Positions 24,115-32,620 of a DNA stretch of 64,000 bases are shown piece after piece. The position numbers were made by a program, and so were the translations under genes. The stretch is from CBDESM01 sp965242485 (lineage in GTDB: Bacteria; Chloroflexota; Dehalococcoidia; Bin125). Where the stretch lies: positions 2,356,001 to 2,420,000 of the forward strand of contig CBDESM010000003.1 in assembly GCA_965242485.1 (NCBI GenBank). The letters run 5' to 3'. Below the pieces are notes generated by a model, which made no database searches, was not told where the DNA came from, and worked only from the letters and a program-made list of their open reading frames with translations. Position 1 is the stretch's first letter. Each line of letters begins with the position of its first letter.

Positions 24115-25269
24115 CCGCGCGGCGGGGACGGGCTGCCGGGGCGGGGCGACGATCTGGAAGCCGGGCACGCCGCCGACGGCGCGCTCGATGGCGGCGCGGA
24201 GGTCGCCGAGTCCGTCGCCCTCAATGGCGGAGACCGCGATCGCGCCCTCGGCGACGACGGGCAGGGGGCCTTCGAGCTGGTCGATCTTGTTGAGGACGTG
24301 CAGTACGGGGCGGGTTTCGAGGCCGAGGTCGCCGAGCGTGCCGGCGACGGAGATGGCCTGCTCGGGCGCATCCTGATGGCTGGCGTCGACCACGTGCAGC
24401 AGCAGGTCGGCTTCCTGCAGCTCTTCGAGCGTGGCGCGGAAGGCGGCGACGAGCTGGGTCGGCAGCTTCTGGATGAAGCCGACCGTGTCGGTGAGCAGCA
24501 CGGTGCAGTCTTCGGAGAGGCGGCAGCGCCGGGTCGTGGGGTCGAGCGTGTCGAAGAGCCGGCCGTGGGCGCGGATTTCGGCTTTGGTGAGGGCGTTCAT
24601 CAAGGTGCTCTTGCCGGCGTTGGTGTAGCCGACCAGGGCGACGAGCGGGATGCCGGCGCGGTCGCGTTGGCGGCGGTGCTGCTGGCGGTGGGTGCGGACT
24701 TTGTCGAGCTGCCGGCGGAGGCGCTTGATCTGGCCGCGGATCAGGCGGCGGTCGGTCTCGAGCTGGGTTTCGCCGGGTCCGCGCGAGCCGATCGCGCCCT
24801 CCATGCGTTCGAGGTGCGACCACTGGCCGGCGAGGCGGGGGAGCAGGTACTCGTGCTGGGCGAGGGCGACTTGGAGGACGCCTTCGCGGGTGCGGGCGCG
24901 CTGGGCGAAGGTATCGAGGATCAGCGCGGTGCGGTCGATGATCTTGATCTCGAGCCGGGCCTCCAAGGTGCGCTGCTGGGCCGGGGTGAGCTCGTCGTCG
25001 AAGATGGCGACGGTGGCGGAGTGCTCGTCGCGCAGCCGGGCGACCTGTTCGAGCTTGCCCTTGCCGACGTACGAGTTGGGGTCCGGGTGCGGCAGGCGCT
25101 GGGTGACGGTCGCGAGCGGGAGCGCGCCGGCGCTGACGGAGAGCTGGGCGAGTTCGCCGATCGAGGCGTCGATGTTCCAGTGGCTGGAACGGCGCGAGTG
25201 GACGCCGACGAGGATGGCGCGTTCGGCCTTCTGGGCGGTCGGGTGCAGGCGCTTGCCGCGTTTCGCGAT
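24112..25269 (-). CDS. hflX: GTPase HflX, apparently starting at an AUC codon
   Basis: A ~385-residue ribosome-associated GTPase that splits or rescues stalled ribosomes. The N-terminal domain (ILVGVHSRRSSHWNI, HPDPNSYVGKGKLEQV, VAIFDDELTPAQQR) and helical linker GSRGPGETQLETDRR precede the G domain: P-loop GYTNAGKSTL, DTVGFIQKLP (G3) and NKID (G4). No ATG, GTG or TTG occurs in frame before residue ~102, which is inside the conserved N-terminal domain. A good AGAGGAG (25283-25277) lies before two consecutive ATC codons; the second, at 25269, has the usual 7-base spacing. A TTG at 24966 would remove the conserved N-terminus. It is 24-27 bp downstream of the aminotransferase stop. Confidence 0.82.
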   Translation of the reverse strand: MAKRGKRLHPTAQKAERAILVGVHSRRSSHWNIDASIGELAQLSVSAGALPLATVTQRLPHPDPNSYVGKGKLEQVARLRDEHSATVAIFDDELTPAQQRTLEARLEIKIIDRTALILDTFAQRARTREGVLQVALAQHEYLLPRLAGQWSHLERMEGAIGSRGPGETQLETDRRLIRGQIKRLRRQLDKVRTHRQQHRRQRDRAGIPLVALVGYTNAGKSTLMNALTKAEIRAHGRLFDTLDPTTRRCRLSEDCTVLLTDTVGFIQKLPTQLVAAFRATLEELQEADLLLHVVDASHQDAPEQAISVAGTLGDLGLETRPVLHVLNKIDQLEGPLPVVAEGAIAVSAIEGDGLGDLRAAIERAVGGVPGFQIVAPPRQPVPAAR

Positions 25270-25295
25270 GATCGGGCTCCTCTGGGGCAGCGTAC

Positions 25296-26465
25296 TTATC
25301 CGCGCGCGGCGGTGAAGGCCGCGATCCGTTCGACGCCTTCGTCGACTTGGTCGTCGGGCAGGGTGAGTGAGAGACGAACGTAGCCCTCGCCGGCGGGGCC
25401 GTAGCCGCGGCCGGGAGTGACGACGACGCCCTGCTCCTCGATCAGGCGGGCGGCGAACTCGGCCGAGCTGCCGCCTTCGGGAATTTTGGCCCAGATGTAG
25501 AGCGTGGACCTGGGGTCGTTGACTTCGAGGCCGATCTTGCGGAGGGCGGAGACGACTTTGTCGCGGCGCTGCTGGAGGATCGCGTTGTTGGCGTCCATGA
25601 CCGACTGATCGCCGTCGAGCGCGGCGATGGCCATCTGCTGGATCGCCTGGGGGATGCCGCTGTCGATGTTGGACTTGACGCGGAGCAGCGCGTCGGCCAT
25701 CTCGGCGTTGCCGCAGGCCCAGCCGATCCGCCAGCCGGTCATGTTGAAGCTCTTGGAGAGCGAGAAGTACTCCATGCCGGCCCGTTTCGCGCCGGCGGCC
25801 TGGAGGAAGGCGGGGGCGTCGTAGCCGTCGAAGGTCACGTCGCAGTAGGCGTTGTCATGCAGGACGGCGATCTCGTGTTCGAGGCCGAAGCGGGCGGCGC
25901 GCTCGAAGAATTCGAGGTCGGCGGTCGCGCCGGTCGGGTTGTTGGGGTAGTTGATCCAGAGCGAGCGGGCGCGTGCGCGGACATCGGCGGGGACGGCATC
26001 GAAGTCGGGCAGCCAGCCGTTGGCCTCGGTCAGCGGCATCAGGTGCGATTCGCCGCCGGCGAACATGGTGCCGATCGAGTAGACGGGGTAGGCGGGATCG
26101 GGCACGAGGCAGACGTCGCCGGGGTCGATGAAGACGAGGGCGGAGTTGGCGATGCCCTCCTTCGCGCCGATCAGCGGGACGATCTCGTTCGCGGGATCGA
26201 GCGCGACCTCGAAGCGGCTCTGCATCCAGCGGGCGATGGCTTCGCGCAGTTCGGGCAGGCCCTCGGTCTCGGGGTAGCGGTGGTTGGCCGGGACGTCGAC
26301 GTGATCGTGCAGGGCTTCGAGGATGTGCGGATGGGTGGGCAGGTCGGGGTCGCCGATGCCGAAGGAGATGACCTTGACGCCTTTTTCGCGCTGCTCGGCG
26401 ATGCGGCGGGAGATTTCGACGAAGAGGTAGGGCGGCAGCGACTGGACGCGCTTGGCTGTATGCAC
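25296..26465 (-). CDS. dapL: LL-diaminopimelate aminotransferase (probable)
   Basis: A 389-residue fold-type I PLP aminotransferase. The PLP lysine is in SLSKSFNMTGWRIGW; other class I marks are YPNNPTGA, HDNAYCDV and a C-terminal RLSLTLP. The N-terminus (SLPPYLFVEISRRI ... ISFGIGDPDLPTHPHI) is that of the DapL/DapL-like branch. Diaminopimelate epimerase lies two genes upstream in the same operon, which supports a role in the one-step tetrahydrodipicolinate to LL-DAP route of lysine and peptidoglycan synthesis. Aspartate or alanine aminotransferase activity cannot be excluded. The start is GTG at 26465. Confidence 0.78.
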   Translation of the reverse strand: MHTAKRVQSLPPYLFVEISRRIAEQREKGVKVISFGIGDPDLPTHPHILEALHDHVDVPANHRYPETEGLPELREAIARWMQSRFEVALDPANEIVPLIGAKEGIANSALVFIDPGDVCLVPDPAYPVYSIGTMFAGGESHLMPLTEANGWLPDFDAVPADVRARARSLWINYPNNPTGATADLEFFERAARFGLEHEIAVLHDNAYCDVTFDGYDAPAFLQAAGAKRAGMEYFSLSKSFNMTGWRIGWACGNAEMADALLRVKSNIDSGIPQAIQQMAIAALDGDQSVMDANNAILQQRRDKVVSALRKIGLEVNDPRSTLYIWAKIPEGGSSAEFAARLIEEQGVVVTPGRGYGPAGEGYVRLSLTLPDDQVDEGVERIAAFTAARG

Positions 26466-26478
26466 GCGGCGATTCCCC

Positions 26479-27408
26479 TCAGAATTGGCCGAAGATCTTG
26501 CCGACCTTGACGAAGGTGGTGATGCGGGCCTCGCGGCGCGCGGCGACCTCGGCCGGGTCGGCCGGGCGCTGGTAGAGCAGCTCGTTGCCGACGTGGCGGA
26601 AGCCGAACTGCTGCAGGACCGGGTTCGAGACGGCGGTGGCGGCGGCGCGGAGGGTCAGCGCGCGGCGGTTGCGCTCCGCGCCCCAGGCGACGGCCGCGCC
26701 GAGCAGGGCGGAGATCGCATCGTTGGGGCGCTCGTCCTGAGCGACGACCAGCTCGTCGGCGACGATGCCGCGCTTCTCGCCCCCGATCACGCGGAGGAAC
26801 GCGGCCGGTTCGCCGTCGACGGCGGCCAAGCCGACCCATTCCGCGTCGCCGAGGAAGCGGGAGTCGAGCGGCGGCGCGTGCGCGCCCTCGCCCGATGCGC
26901 GCTCTTCGACGGCCGCGATCGCATCGGCGTCGGCTGCGGTCGCTTCGCGGACGCTGACGCCGTCGGCCGCAGCGGGCGGTTCGGCGTCGCGCACGTCGCG
27001 GAGGCGCATGACGCAGACTTCGGCCGGCTCGGCGAAGCCCGCGCCGAGCAGCATCGGGTCGACCAAGTGGCGGTGCGGGAAGTCGTTGTAGTCCAGCGTG
27101 ATCAGTTCCGCGCCGCGCGCGTGGGCGAGCTCGCCGATGTCGTTGAGCAGATTGGTCAGGTGCTGGCGGATCGCGTTGAGGCTGTCGAACTCGTAGGCGA
27201 CGCGGAGGTGCCGGCCCCAGGGAGTGCCGGCGACGTAGCCGTCGTCGCACTGCGCGGCGAGCAGGTCGGGGTGATCGAGGATCGCGTCGAAGTCGACGTC
27301 GGGCCGGTTGCGGTAGACGAGCGGGCTCGAGGCGAGGGTCGCGTGGAGATCGCGGATCAGGCCCGGGCTGGTGTCTTGCAGGTATCGGGTCGGGTCAGGA
27401 ATCGCCAT
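26479..27408 (-). CDS. GNAT-like protein (putative acetyltransferase)
   Basis: A 309-residue protein. The C-terminal half looks like a GNAT fold: VREATAADADAIAAVE, then WVGLAAVDGEPAAFLRV, a helix DAISALLGAAVAWGAERN and a final NPVLQQFGFRHVGNELLYQR. The N-terminal half (WGRHLRVAYE ... LLGAGFAEPAEVCVMRL) may be a second, degenerate copy. The acyl donor and target are unknown. Its start overlaps the end of dapF by 14 bp and it lies 13 bp before the aminotransferase, so it is co-expressed with lysine synthesis genes. Confidence 0.5.
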   Translation of the reverse strand: MAIPDPTRYLQDTSPGLIRDLHATLASSPLVYRNRPDVDFDAILDHPDLLAAQCDDGYVAGTPWGRHLRVAYEFDSLNAIRQHLTNLLNDIGELAHARGAELITLDYNDFPHRHLVDPMLLGAGFAEPAEVCVMRLRDVRDAEPPAAADGVSVREATAADADAIAAVEERASGEGAHAPPLDSRFLGDAEWVGLAAVDGEPAAFLRVIGGEKRGIVADELVVAQDERPNDAISALLGAAVAWGAERNRRALTLRAAATAVSNPVLQQFGFRHVGNELLYQRPADPAEVAARREARITTFVKVGKIFGQF

Positions 27409-28282
27409 TGGGAAGCCAATCGCCGGGCAGTTCGCCGCTGAAGCTGAATTCGGCGGGGCCGGTCATGAGGACGGGGCCCTCGCCCCGCCACTCTATGCGC
27501 AGATCGCCGCCGGGCAGCGCGACGGTCGCGGCGCTGCCGGCGAGGCCGCGCAGGCGTGCGGCGACGAGGACGGCGCAGGCGCCGGTGCCGCAGGCGAGGG
27601 TGAGGCCGACGCCGCGCTCCCAGACGCGGGTTTTGAGGCGGTCGGGCGCGGCGACGTTGACGATCTCGAAGTTGGTCCGCTTGGGGAAGTCGGCATGGGT
27701 CTCGACCAGTGGGCCGATCCGTTCGAGCGGGTACTCGTCGACGTCGACGTTGGTGAAGAGGATCGCGTGCGGGTTGCCCATGCTGACGCAGGCGAGGTCG
27801 AGCTCTTCGCCTTCGACGGTGATGCGGTGGTGGAGCACCGGGCCGGGGCCGAGCGCGCGGACGGGGATCTGCTCGGGTTCGAGCCAGGCGCGGCCGGCGT
27901 CGACGGTGACCACGTCGGGCGGCGCGCCTTCGGCGAAGCGGGCGTGGAGCACGCCAGCGCCGGTTTCGATGGGCAGCGAGCCGGACTTGGGCCGGACGCC
28001 GCCGCGCTCGACGAGGTAGCGCGAGAAGCAGCGCAGGCCGTTGCCGCACATGCCGCCGTCGGAGCCGTCGGCGTTGATGATCCGCATCTTGGCGGCGGCG
28101 GCGGCGCTGTCCTCGGCCATCAGGATGCCGTCCGCGCCGATCCCGAAGTTGCGGTTGCAGATGCGGTCGGCGGCGGATTCCCAATCGAGCCCGGAGAGCG
28201 CGGCGTTGGGGCCGCGCGCGTCGATCAGCACGAAATCGTTGCCCGCGCCTTGGACTTTGAGGAAGGGGATCGCGTCGCTCAT
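27395..28282 (-). CDS. dapF: diaminopimelate epimerase
   Basis: A 295-residue DapF that interconverts LL- and meso-diaminopimelate. The two catalytic cysteines are in GGMCGNGLRC and LACGTGACA, and the N-terminus FLKVQGAGNDFVLID is standard. Length is slightly above the usual ~275. The ATG overlaps the miaA stop by 4 bp (ATGA). With the aminotransferase downstream it provides the lysine and cell-wall precursor branch. Confidence 0.95.
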   Translation of the reverse strand: MSDAIPFLKVQGAGNDFVLIDARGPNAALSGLDWESAADRICNRNFGIGADGILMAEDSAAAAAKMRIINADGSDGGMCGNGLRCFSRYLVERGGVRPKSGSLPIETGAGVLHARFAEGAPPDVVTVDAGRAWLEPEQIPVRALGPGPVLHHRITVEGEELDLACVSMGNPHAILFTNVDVDEYPLERIGPLVETHADFPKRTNFEIVNVAAPDRLKTRVWERGVGLTLACGTGACAVLVAARLRGLAGSAATVALPGGDLRIEWRGEGPVLMTGPAEFSFSGELPGDWLPNGDS

Positions 28283-29208
28283 GCGGGTTGCATCTTACCG
28301 AAGGCCCCGCGCAGCTCACCCAGGGGCGGCTCGCCGCTCCAGCGGATGCGGGGATCGTCGGCGCGGAACCAGGCGCGCTGGCGGCGGGCGAAGCGGCGCG
28401 TGGCTCGGGAAACGGCGGCGATCGTCTCTTCGAGGCCGGGGCCGCCGCGGAGGTGGGCGACGACCTCGCGGTAGCCGATCGCGTCGAAGCCGGGCGCGTC
28501 GTGGCCGACGCCGGTGGCGAGCAGGACGCGGACCTCCTCGACCAGGCCGGCCTCGAACATCGCCCGCGTCCTCGCTTCGATGCGGGCGTCGAGCGCGTCC
28601 TCGGCGAGGCGCGGGGCGACGACATGGCAGGGCAGCGGCTGGCGCTGCTTGGTCCATTCGGACATCGGCGTGCCGGTGATGTAGTGGACCTCGAGCGCGC
28701 GGATCACGCGGCGCAGGTTGCGGGCGTCGATGCGGCCGGCGGAGACCGGATCGTGGCGGGCGAGCTCGCGGTGCAGCGCCTGCGCGCCGTACGCGTTGGC
28801 GAACGCGTCGAGGTCGTTGCGCAGCCGCTCGTTGGGCGCGGCCGGCGGGACGACCCAGCCTTCGATCAGCGCGGTGACGTACTGCCCGCTGCCGCCGACG
28901 ATCACGGGCAGCTTGCCGCGCTGCTCGATGTCGGCCACGGCGGCGCGGGCGGCGGCGAGGAACTCGGCCAGCGAGCAGCGGACGATGGGCGCGGCGATAT
29001 CGAGGCAGTGGTGCGGCACCGCTTCGCGCATCTCGGCCGACGGCTTGGCCGTGCCGATGTCGAGCCGGCGGTAGACCTGCCTGCTGTCGGCGCTGACGAT
29101 CTCGCCGTCGAGCGCCCGGGCGATGCGGACGCCCCACTCGGACTTGCCGGAGGCGGTCGGGCCGACGACGGCGACGGCGCGGGGGGAATCAGGCGCCGGC
29201 GATGGCAC
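28279..29208 (-). CDS. miaA: tRNA dimethylallyltransferase MiaA
   Basis: A 309-residue enzyme that adds a dimethylallyl group to A37 of tRNAs reading UNN codons. The P-loop is VVGPTASGKSEWG, followed by DSRQVYRRLDIGTAKP with the catalytic Asp, VGGSGQYVTALIEG and NLRRVIRALEVHYITG. The start ATG at 29208 overlaps tpiA by 20 bp. It sits in the glycolysis/lysine operon, with no functional link to those pathways apparent. Confidence 0.95.
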   Translation of the reverse strand: MPSPAPDSPRAVAVVGPTASGKSEWGVRIARALDGEIVSADSRQVYRRLDIGTAKPSAEMREAVPHHCLDIAAPIVRCSLAEFLAAARAAVADIEQRGKLPVIVGGSGQYVTALIEGWVVPPAAPNERLRNDLDAFANAYGAQALHRELARHDPVSAGRIDARNLRRVIRALEVHYITGTPMSEWTKQRQPLPCHVVAPRLAEDALDARIEARTRAMFEAGLVEEVRVLLATGVGHDAPGFDAIGYREVVAHLRGGPGLEETIAAVSRATRRFARRQRAWFRADDPRIRWSGEPPLGELRGAFGKMQPA

Positions 29209-29938
29209 GGGTGATGGCGATGAACGAGTCGGCCTCGAGCGAAGCGCCGCCGACCAGCGCGCCGTCGACGTCGGGCTGCGACGCGAACGCGCCGACGTTG
29301 CCGGGCTTGACCGAGCCGCCGTAGAGGATGCGCGTCGACTCGGCCCGCTCGGCCCCGATCAGGGAGGCGAGCTTGGCGCGGATCGAGCCGGCGACCTCCT
29401 GCGCGGTTTCCGGCGTGGCCGGCTCGCCGGAGCCGATCGCCCAGACCGGCTCGTAGGCAATCACGAGGTCGCCGGGCGAGTCCGGGCCGAGGATCGAGAG
29501 CTGGCGGTTGAGCACGGCCTCGGTGCGGCCCTCGTCGCGCTCGGTCTGGGTTTCGCCGACGCAGAGGATCGGCGTGAGGCCGTGCCGCTCGGCGGCGTCG
29601 AGCTTCGCTTGCAGCGCGGTCTCGTCCTCGCAGAAGTACTGGCGGCGCTCGGAGTGGCCGAGGATCACCCATTCGGCGAACTCGGCCAGCTGGAGCGGAG
29701 AGGTCTCCCCGGTGAACGCGCCGCTGTCGGCGTGGTGCATGTTCTGGCCGGCGACGCGGATCGTGGGATATCCGCCGAGGACGGCGGCGACATGCGAGAG
29801 CAGGCTCGGCGACGGGGCGATGACGACGTCAACCTCGCCGGGATCGGCGAGTGCGACGAGGCTCTCGGAGAGGCTGACCGCCTCCGCGCCGCCCAGGTTC
29901 ATCTTCCAGTTGGCGGCGCTGACCGGGCGGCGGGGCAC
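29189..29938 (-). CDS. tpiA: triosephosphate isomerase
   Basis: A 249-residue TIM barrel that interconverts dihydroxyacetone phosphate and glyceraldehyde 3-phosphate. Catalytic residues are in NWKMN (Lys), LGHSERR (His) and AYEPVWAIG (Glu); the phosphate loop is ILYGGSVKPGN. The start is GTG at 29938, two bases after the pgk stop, because the conserved VSAANWKMN begins only seven residues later. It is coupled to pgk, giving coordinated lower glycolysis. Confidence 0.95.
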   Translation of the reverse strand: MPRRPVSAANWKMNLGGAEAVSLSESLVALADPGEVDVVIAPSPSLLSHVAAVLGGYPTIRVAGQNMHHADSGAFTGETSPLQLAEFAEWVILGHSERRQYFCEDETALQAKLDAAERHGLTPILCVGETQTERDEGRTEAVLNRQLSILGPDSPGDLVIAYEPVWAIGSGEPATPETAQEVAGSIRAKLASLIGAERAESTRILYGGSVKPGNVGAFASQPDVDGALVGGASLEADSFIAITRAIAGA

Positions 29939-29940
29939 GG

Positions 29941-31176
29941 CTAGGAGTCCCGCACGTTGGGGAGCGCGGCGATGCCGGGCAGCGGTCGGCCTTCGAGGAA
30001 TTCGAGCGCCGCGCCGCCGCCGGTGCTGATGTGGGTGAGCTTGCGGGAGGCCGGCATGCGGGCGATCGCCGCGGCCGTGTCGCCGCCGCAGACGATGGTG
30101 CGGGCCTTGCCTTGCGTCTCGAGCTTGCCGAGCGCGATCGCCATCGCCTTGGTGCCGCCCGCGAAGGCCTCGCGTTCGGCCAGCCCGAGCGGGCCGTTCC
30201 AGACGATCGTGTCGCACTCGGAGACGGCCGCGGTGAATTGCTCGATGGTGGTCGGGCCGACGTCGAGGATCTGCGTTTCTTCCGGCATCGTCTCTTCGGC
30301 GAAGACGAAGGGGCGGGCCTGCGGCGGGTGATCGGCGCCGCGGGCAATGATGCAGTCGCTGGGCAGCAGCGCGTTGCACTTCTTCTTCTTGGCCAGCGAG
30401 AGGATCTTGGTCGCCTCGGACGCCATCTCGGTCTCGGCGAGGGAGTTGCGGATATCGGTGCCCTGCGCGTGCAGGAAGGTGTTGGCCATCGCGCCGCCGA
30501 TGCAGATCACGCCAGCGCTCGAGGCGAGCCGCTTGAGCAGGTTCAGCTTGTCGGAAATCTTGGCGCCGCCGCTGATGATGCCGAGCTTGCCGGCCTTGCC
30601 GTCGACGATGGGCTGGAAGACGTCGATCTCCTTCTGGAGCAGGAGCCCCGCCGCGGCGGGCAGGCGCTCGGCCATGGCCTTGGTCGAGGCGTGCGCGCGG
30701 TGGGACGCGCCGAAGGCGTCGTTGACGTAGATGTCCGCGAGCGCGGCGAGCTGGTCGGCGAAGTCGCCGTCGTTGGCCTCTTCGCCCTCGTGGAAGCGCA
30801 GGTTCTGGAGCACGAGCACCTGGCCGGGGCGGAGATCGCCGGACATCTGCCGCGCGATCGGGCCGATGCAGTCCGGCGACATCTGGACGTCCTGCCTGAG
30901 CAGGCGGGCGAGCCGCGCCGCCGCCGGCGTGAGGTCGCAGCGGGGATCGGGCTGGCCCTCCGGCCGGCCCAGATGCGAGCAGCAGATCACGGACGCGCCG
31001 AGGCCGAGCAGGTGCCTGATCGTGGGCAGCACGGCGCTGATCCGCGTGTCGTCGGCGACGCGGCCGTCGTCGGCCAGCGGGACGTTGAGATCAACGCGGA
31101 GCAGGACGCGCTTGCCCGCAAGGTCCGCGTCCGCGAAATCGCGGATGTTGCGTTTCCGCATCTTGCGCCGGCTCAT
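29941..31176 (-). CDS. pgk: phosphoglycerate kinase
   Basis: A 411-residue kinase for 1,3-bisphosphoglycerate plus ADP to 3-phosphoglycerate plus ATP. Visible marks are VLLRVDLNVPL, CSHLGRPEG, LQNLRFHEGEE, VNDAFGASHRAHAS, GGAKISDK and the C-terminal IVCGGDTAAAIA ... ISTGGGAALEFLEG. The ATG at 31176 has GGAGGTG at the right distance and overlaps the rpiB stop by 4 bp. A frame extending upstream of it is the shadow of rpiB. Confidence 0.95.
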   Translation of the reverse strand: MSRRKMRKRNIRDFADADLAGKRVLLRVDLNVPLADDGRVADDTRISAVLPTIRHLLGLGASVICCSHLGRPEGQPDPRCDLTPAAARLARLLRQDVQMSPDCIGPIARQMSGDLRPGQVLVLQNLRFHEGEEANDGDFADQLAALADIYVNDAFGASHRAHASTKAMAERLPAAAGLLLQKEIDVFQPIVDGKAGKLGIISGGAKISDKLNLLKRLASSAGVICIGGAMANTFLHAQGTDIRNSLAETEMASEATKILSLAKKKKCNALLPSDCIIARGADHPPQARPFVFAEETMPEETQILDVGPTTIEQFTAAVSECDTIVWNGPLGLAEREAFAGGTKAMAIALGKLETQGKARTIVCGGDTAAAIARMPASRKLTHISTGGGAALEFLEGRPLPGIAALPNVRDS

Positions 31177-31862
31177 CGGGACACCTCCGACTTGGCGGTC
31201 GGTCTGCGCCTTGACGGCTTTTGTTCGCGCAATCCCAGCTCCACGCGACGCTTTTGGATCGCTTGTTTGCAGGTCGAGAGGGCAACGCCTGTTTCCTTTT
31301 CGGCCCGCTTTGGACGGATCACTTCTTGGCAATGGGCGCCACGCTTCTGCGCGTCCTCCCATTCCTCTCCGTGATACATGAACCGATCAGTGAAACGGAT
31401 CACCCTTTCGGTCTTGTTGTCGATCTGCTCTTCAAGGGCGGCGAGCTTGTTCAGGCGGCGTTCGTGGCGGCCGCCCTCGAACTCGGCGTTGACGAAGGCG
31501 GCGACGATTTCCGAGGCGACGGCGGAGCCGACGACGTACGCGCCGAGCGCGAGGATGTTGCAGTCCGTGTGCTCGCGGGCGCGGCGGGCGGTCCAAGTGT
31601 CGGTGCAGAGCGCGGCGCGGGCGCCGGGGACCTTGTTGGCGGCGATGCTGATGCCGACGCCGTTGGAGCAGATCAGGATGCCGAGGTCGTGCTCGCCCGC
31701 GACGACCGACTCGGCCAGCGGCGCGGCGATGTCGGGGTAATCGACTGAATCGACGCCGGGGCAGCCGTAGTCGGCGGTGTCGTGGCCTTGTCCGTTGAGT
31801 TCGGCGATCAGCTGCTGGCGCAGCGCGTAGCCGGTGTGGTCGCTTCCGATCGCGATGCGCAC
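31173..31862 (-). CDS. rpiB: ribose-5-phosphate isomerase B with basic C-terminal extension
   Basis: A 229-residue RpiB/LacAB-family isomerase for ribose 5-phosphate and ribulose 5-phosphate. Active-site segments are AIGSDHTGY, ILICSNGVGISIAANK with the catalytic Cys, and CTDTWTARRAREHTDCN. RpiB proteins usually end near residue 150; here ~80 further residues follow (from ERVIRFTDRFMYHGEE to the end), rich in Lys/Arg and encoded by DNA with visibly more A/T than the flanking genes. The extension runs to a stop that overlaps the pgk start (ATGA), so it is translated if the frame is right. Start: GTG at 31862 after AGAGGGAG. Confidence 0.88.
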   Translation of the reverse strand: MRIAIGSDHTGYALRQQLIAELNGQGHDTADYGCPGVDSVDYPDIAAPLAESVVAGEHDLGILICSNGVGISIAANKVPGARAALCTDTWTARRAREHTDCNILALGAYVVGSAVASEIVAAFVNAEFEGGRHERRLNKLAALEEQIDNKTERVIRFTDRFMYHGEEWEDAQKRGAHCQEVIRPKRAEKETGVALSTCKQAIQKRRVELGLREQKPSRRRPTAKSEVSR

Positions 31863-31877
31863 GGCGGTCGGCTCCCT

Positions 31878-32546
31878 CTAGGGCGCGCCCTTGACCGCCG
31901 CGTCGTCGAGGCCCCAAGCGGACAAGAGGAACTCTCCGACTTCGGGCGGCCACGGCGCGCCGCGGCGCAGCACGCGCGGGCTGTCGCCGGTCAGGTCGAG
32001 CATAGTGGAGGGCGATCCCGCGGGCATCTTGCCGTCCTCGCCGAGCACGAGCAGGCCGGGGCCGAGCTGGCGCGTGACCTCGTCCGCGGTCAGCGCGGCG
32101 GGCCGGCCCGAGCGGTTGGCGCTGGTGCCGGTGATCGGCCCGCCGAACGCGTCCAGCACGGCCCGCGCGACCGGGTGGTCGGGGATGCGGAGCCCGATCG
32201 TGCCGGCCGCAGCGGTCGTCTCGAATTGCGGATTGAGCGGGAAGATCAGCGTGACCGCGCCGGGCCAGACGCGGCGCGCGAGCTCGACCGCGCGGTCGTC
32301 TTCGAGCAGCGCGACGCGGGGGAGCCAATCGATGCCGGGCAGGAAGACGGGGCAGGGCTCCGTGCGCGGGCGCCGCTTGTGGTCGTAGACCGCGTCGATG
32401 GCGGACGGATTGGCAGCATCGGCTGAGAGCGCGTACTGCGTGTCGGTGGGGACGCCGACGCAGCGGCTCGCCCGCAGGGCTTCGGCGGCCTCCGCGATTC
32501 GCGGGCCGGCGGTCGGCGTGTCGGTCTGTTTCGGCGCGGTCGGCAT
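31878..32546 (-). CDS. tsaC: threonylcarbamoyl-AMP synthase (Sua5/YrdC/TsaC family)
   Basis: A 222-residue YrdC-domain protein that makes threonylcarbamoyl-AMP for t6A37 tRNA modification. Family marks are VGVPTDTQYALSADA, the basic KRRPRTEPCPV loop, WPGAVTLIFP, GTIGLRIPDHPVARAVL and ITGTSANRSG. In many members the first motif reads PTETVYGL, so the variant YALSADA is slightly unusual. It is the first gene of the 11-gene leftward run; TTGACG on the minus strand upstream may be part of its promoter. Confidence 0.88.
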   Translation of the reverse strand: MPTAPKQTDTPTAGPRIAEAAEALRASRCVGVPTDTQYALSADAANPSAIDAVYDHKRRPRTEPCPVFLPGIDWLPRVALLEDDRAVELARRVWPGAVTLIFPLNPQFETTAAAGTIGLRIPDHPVARAVLDAFGGPITGTSANRSGRPAALTADEVTRQLGPGLLVLGEDGKMPAGSPSTMLDLTGDSPRVLRRGAPWPPEVGEFLLSAWGLDDAAVKGAP

Positions 32547-32620
32547 CGGAGAATTCGCCAGAGAGCGTACACGCCTTAGTCTTTGCGTTACGTCAAGACG
32601 GGCCGAACGGAGCAGCGCTG

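Noticed and set aside
22912..25383. 823-codon rightward open frame opposite the CoA-transferase and hflX genes
   Set aside because: No domain is recognisable; the leftward frames encode complete CaiB and HflX proteins.
32547..32620. TTGACG and TGTACGCT as a promoter for the tsaC operon
   Set aside because: The hexamers are 21 bp apart, too far for a standard sigma-70 promoter; kept only as a remark in the tsaC entry.
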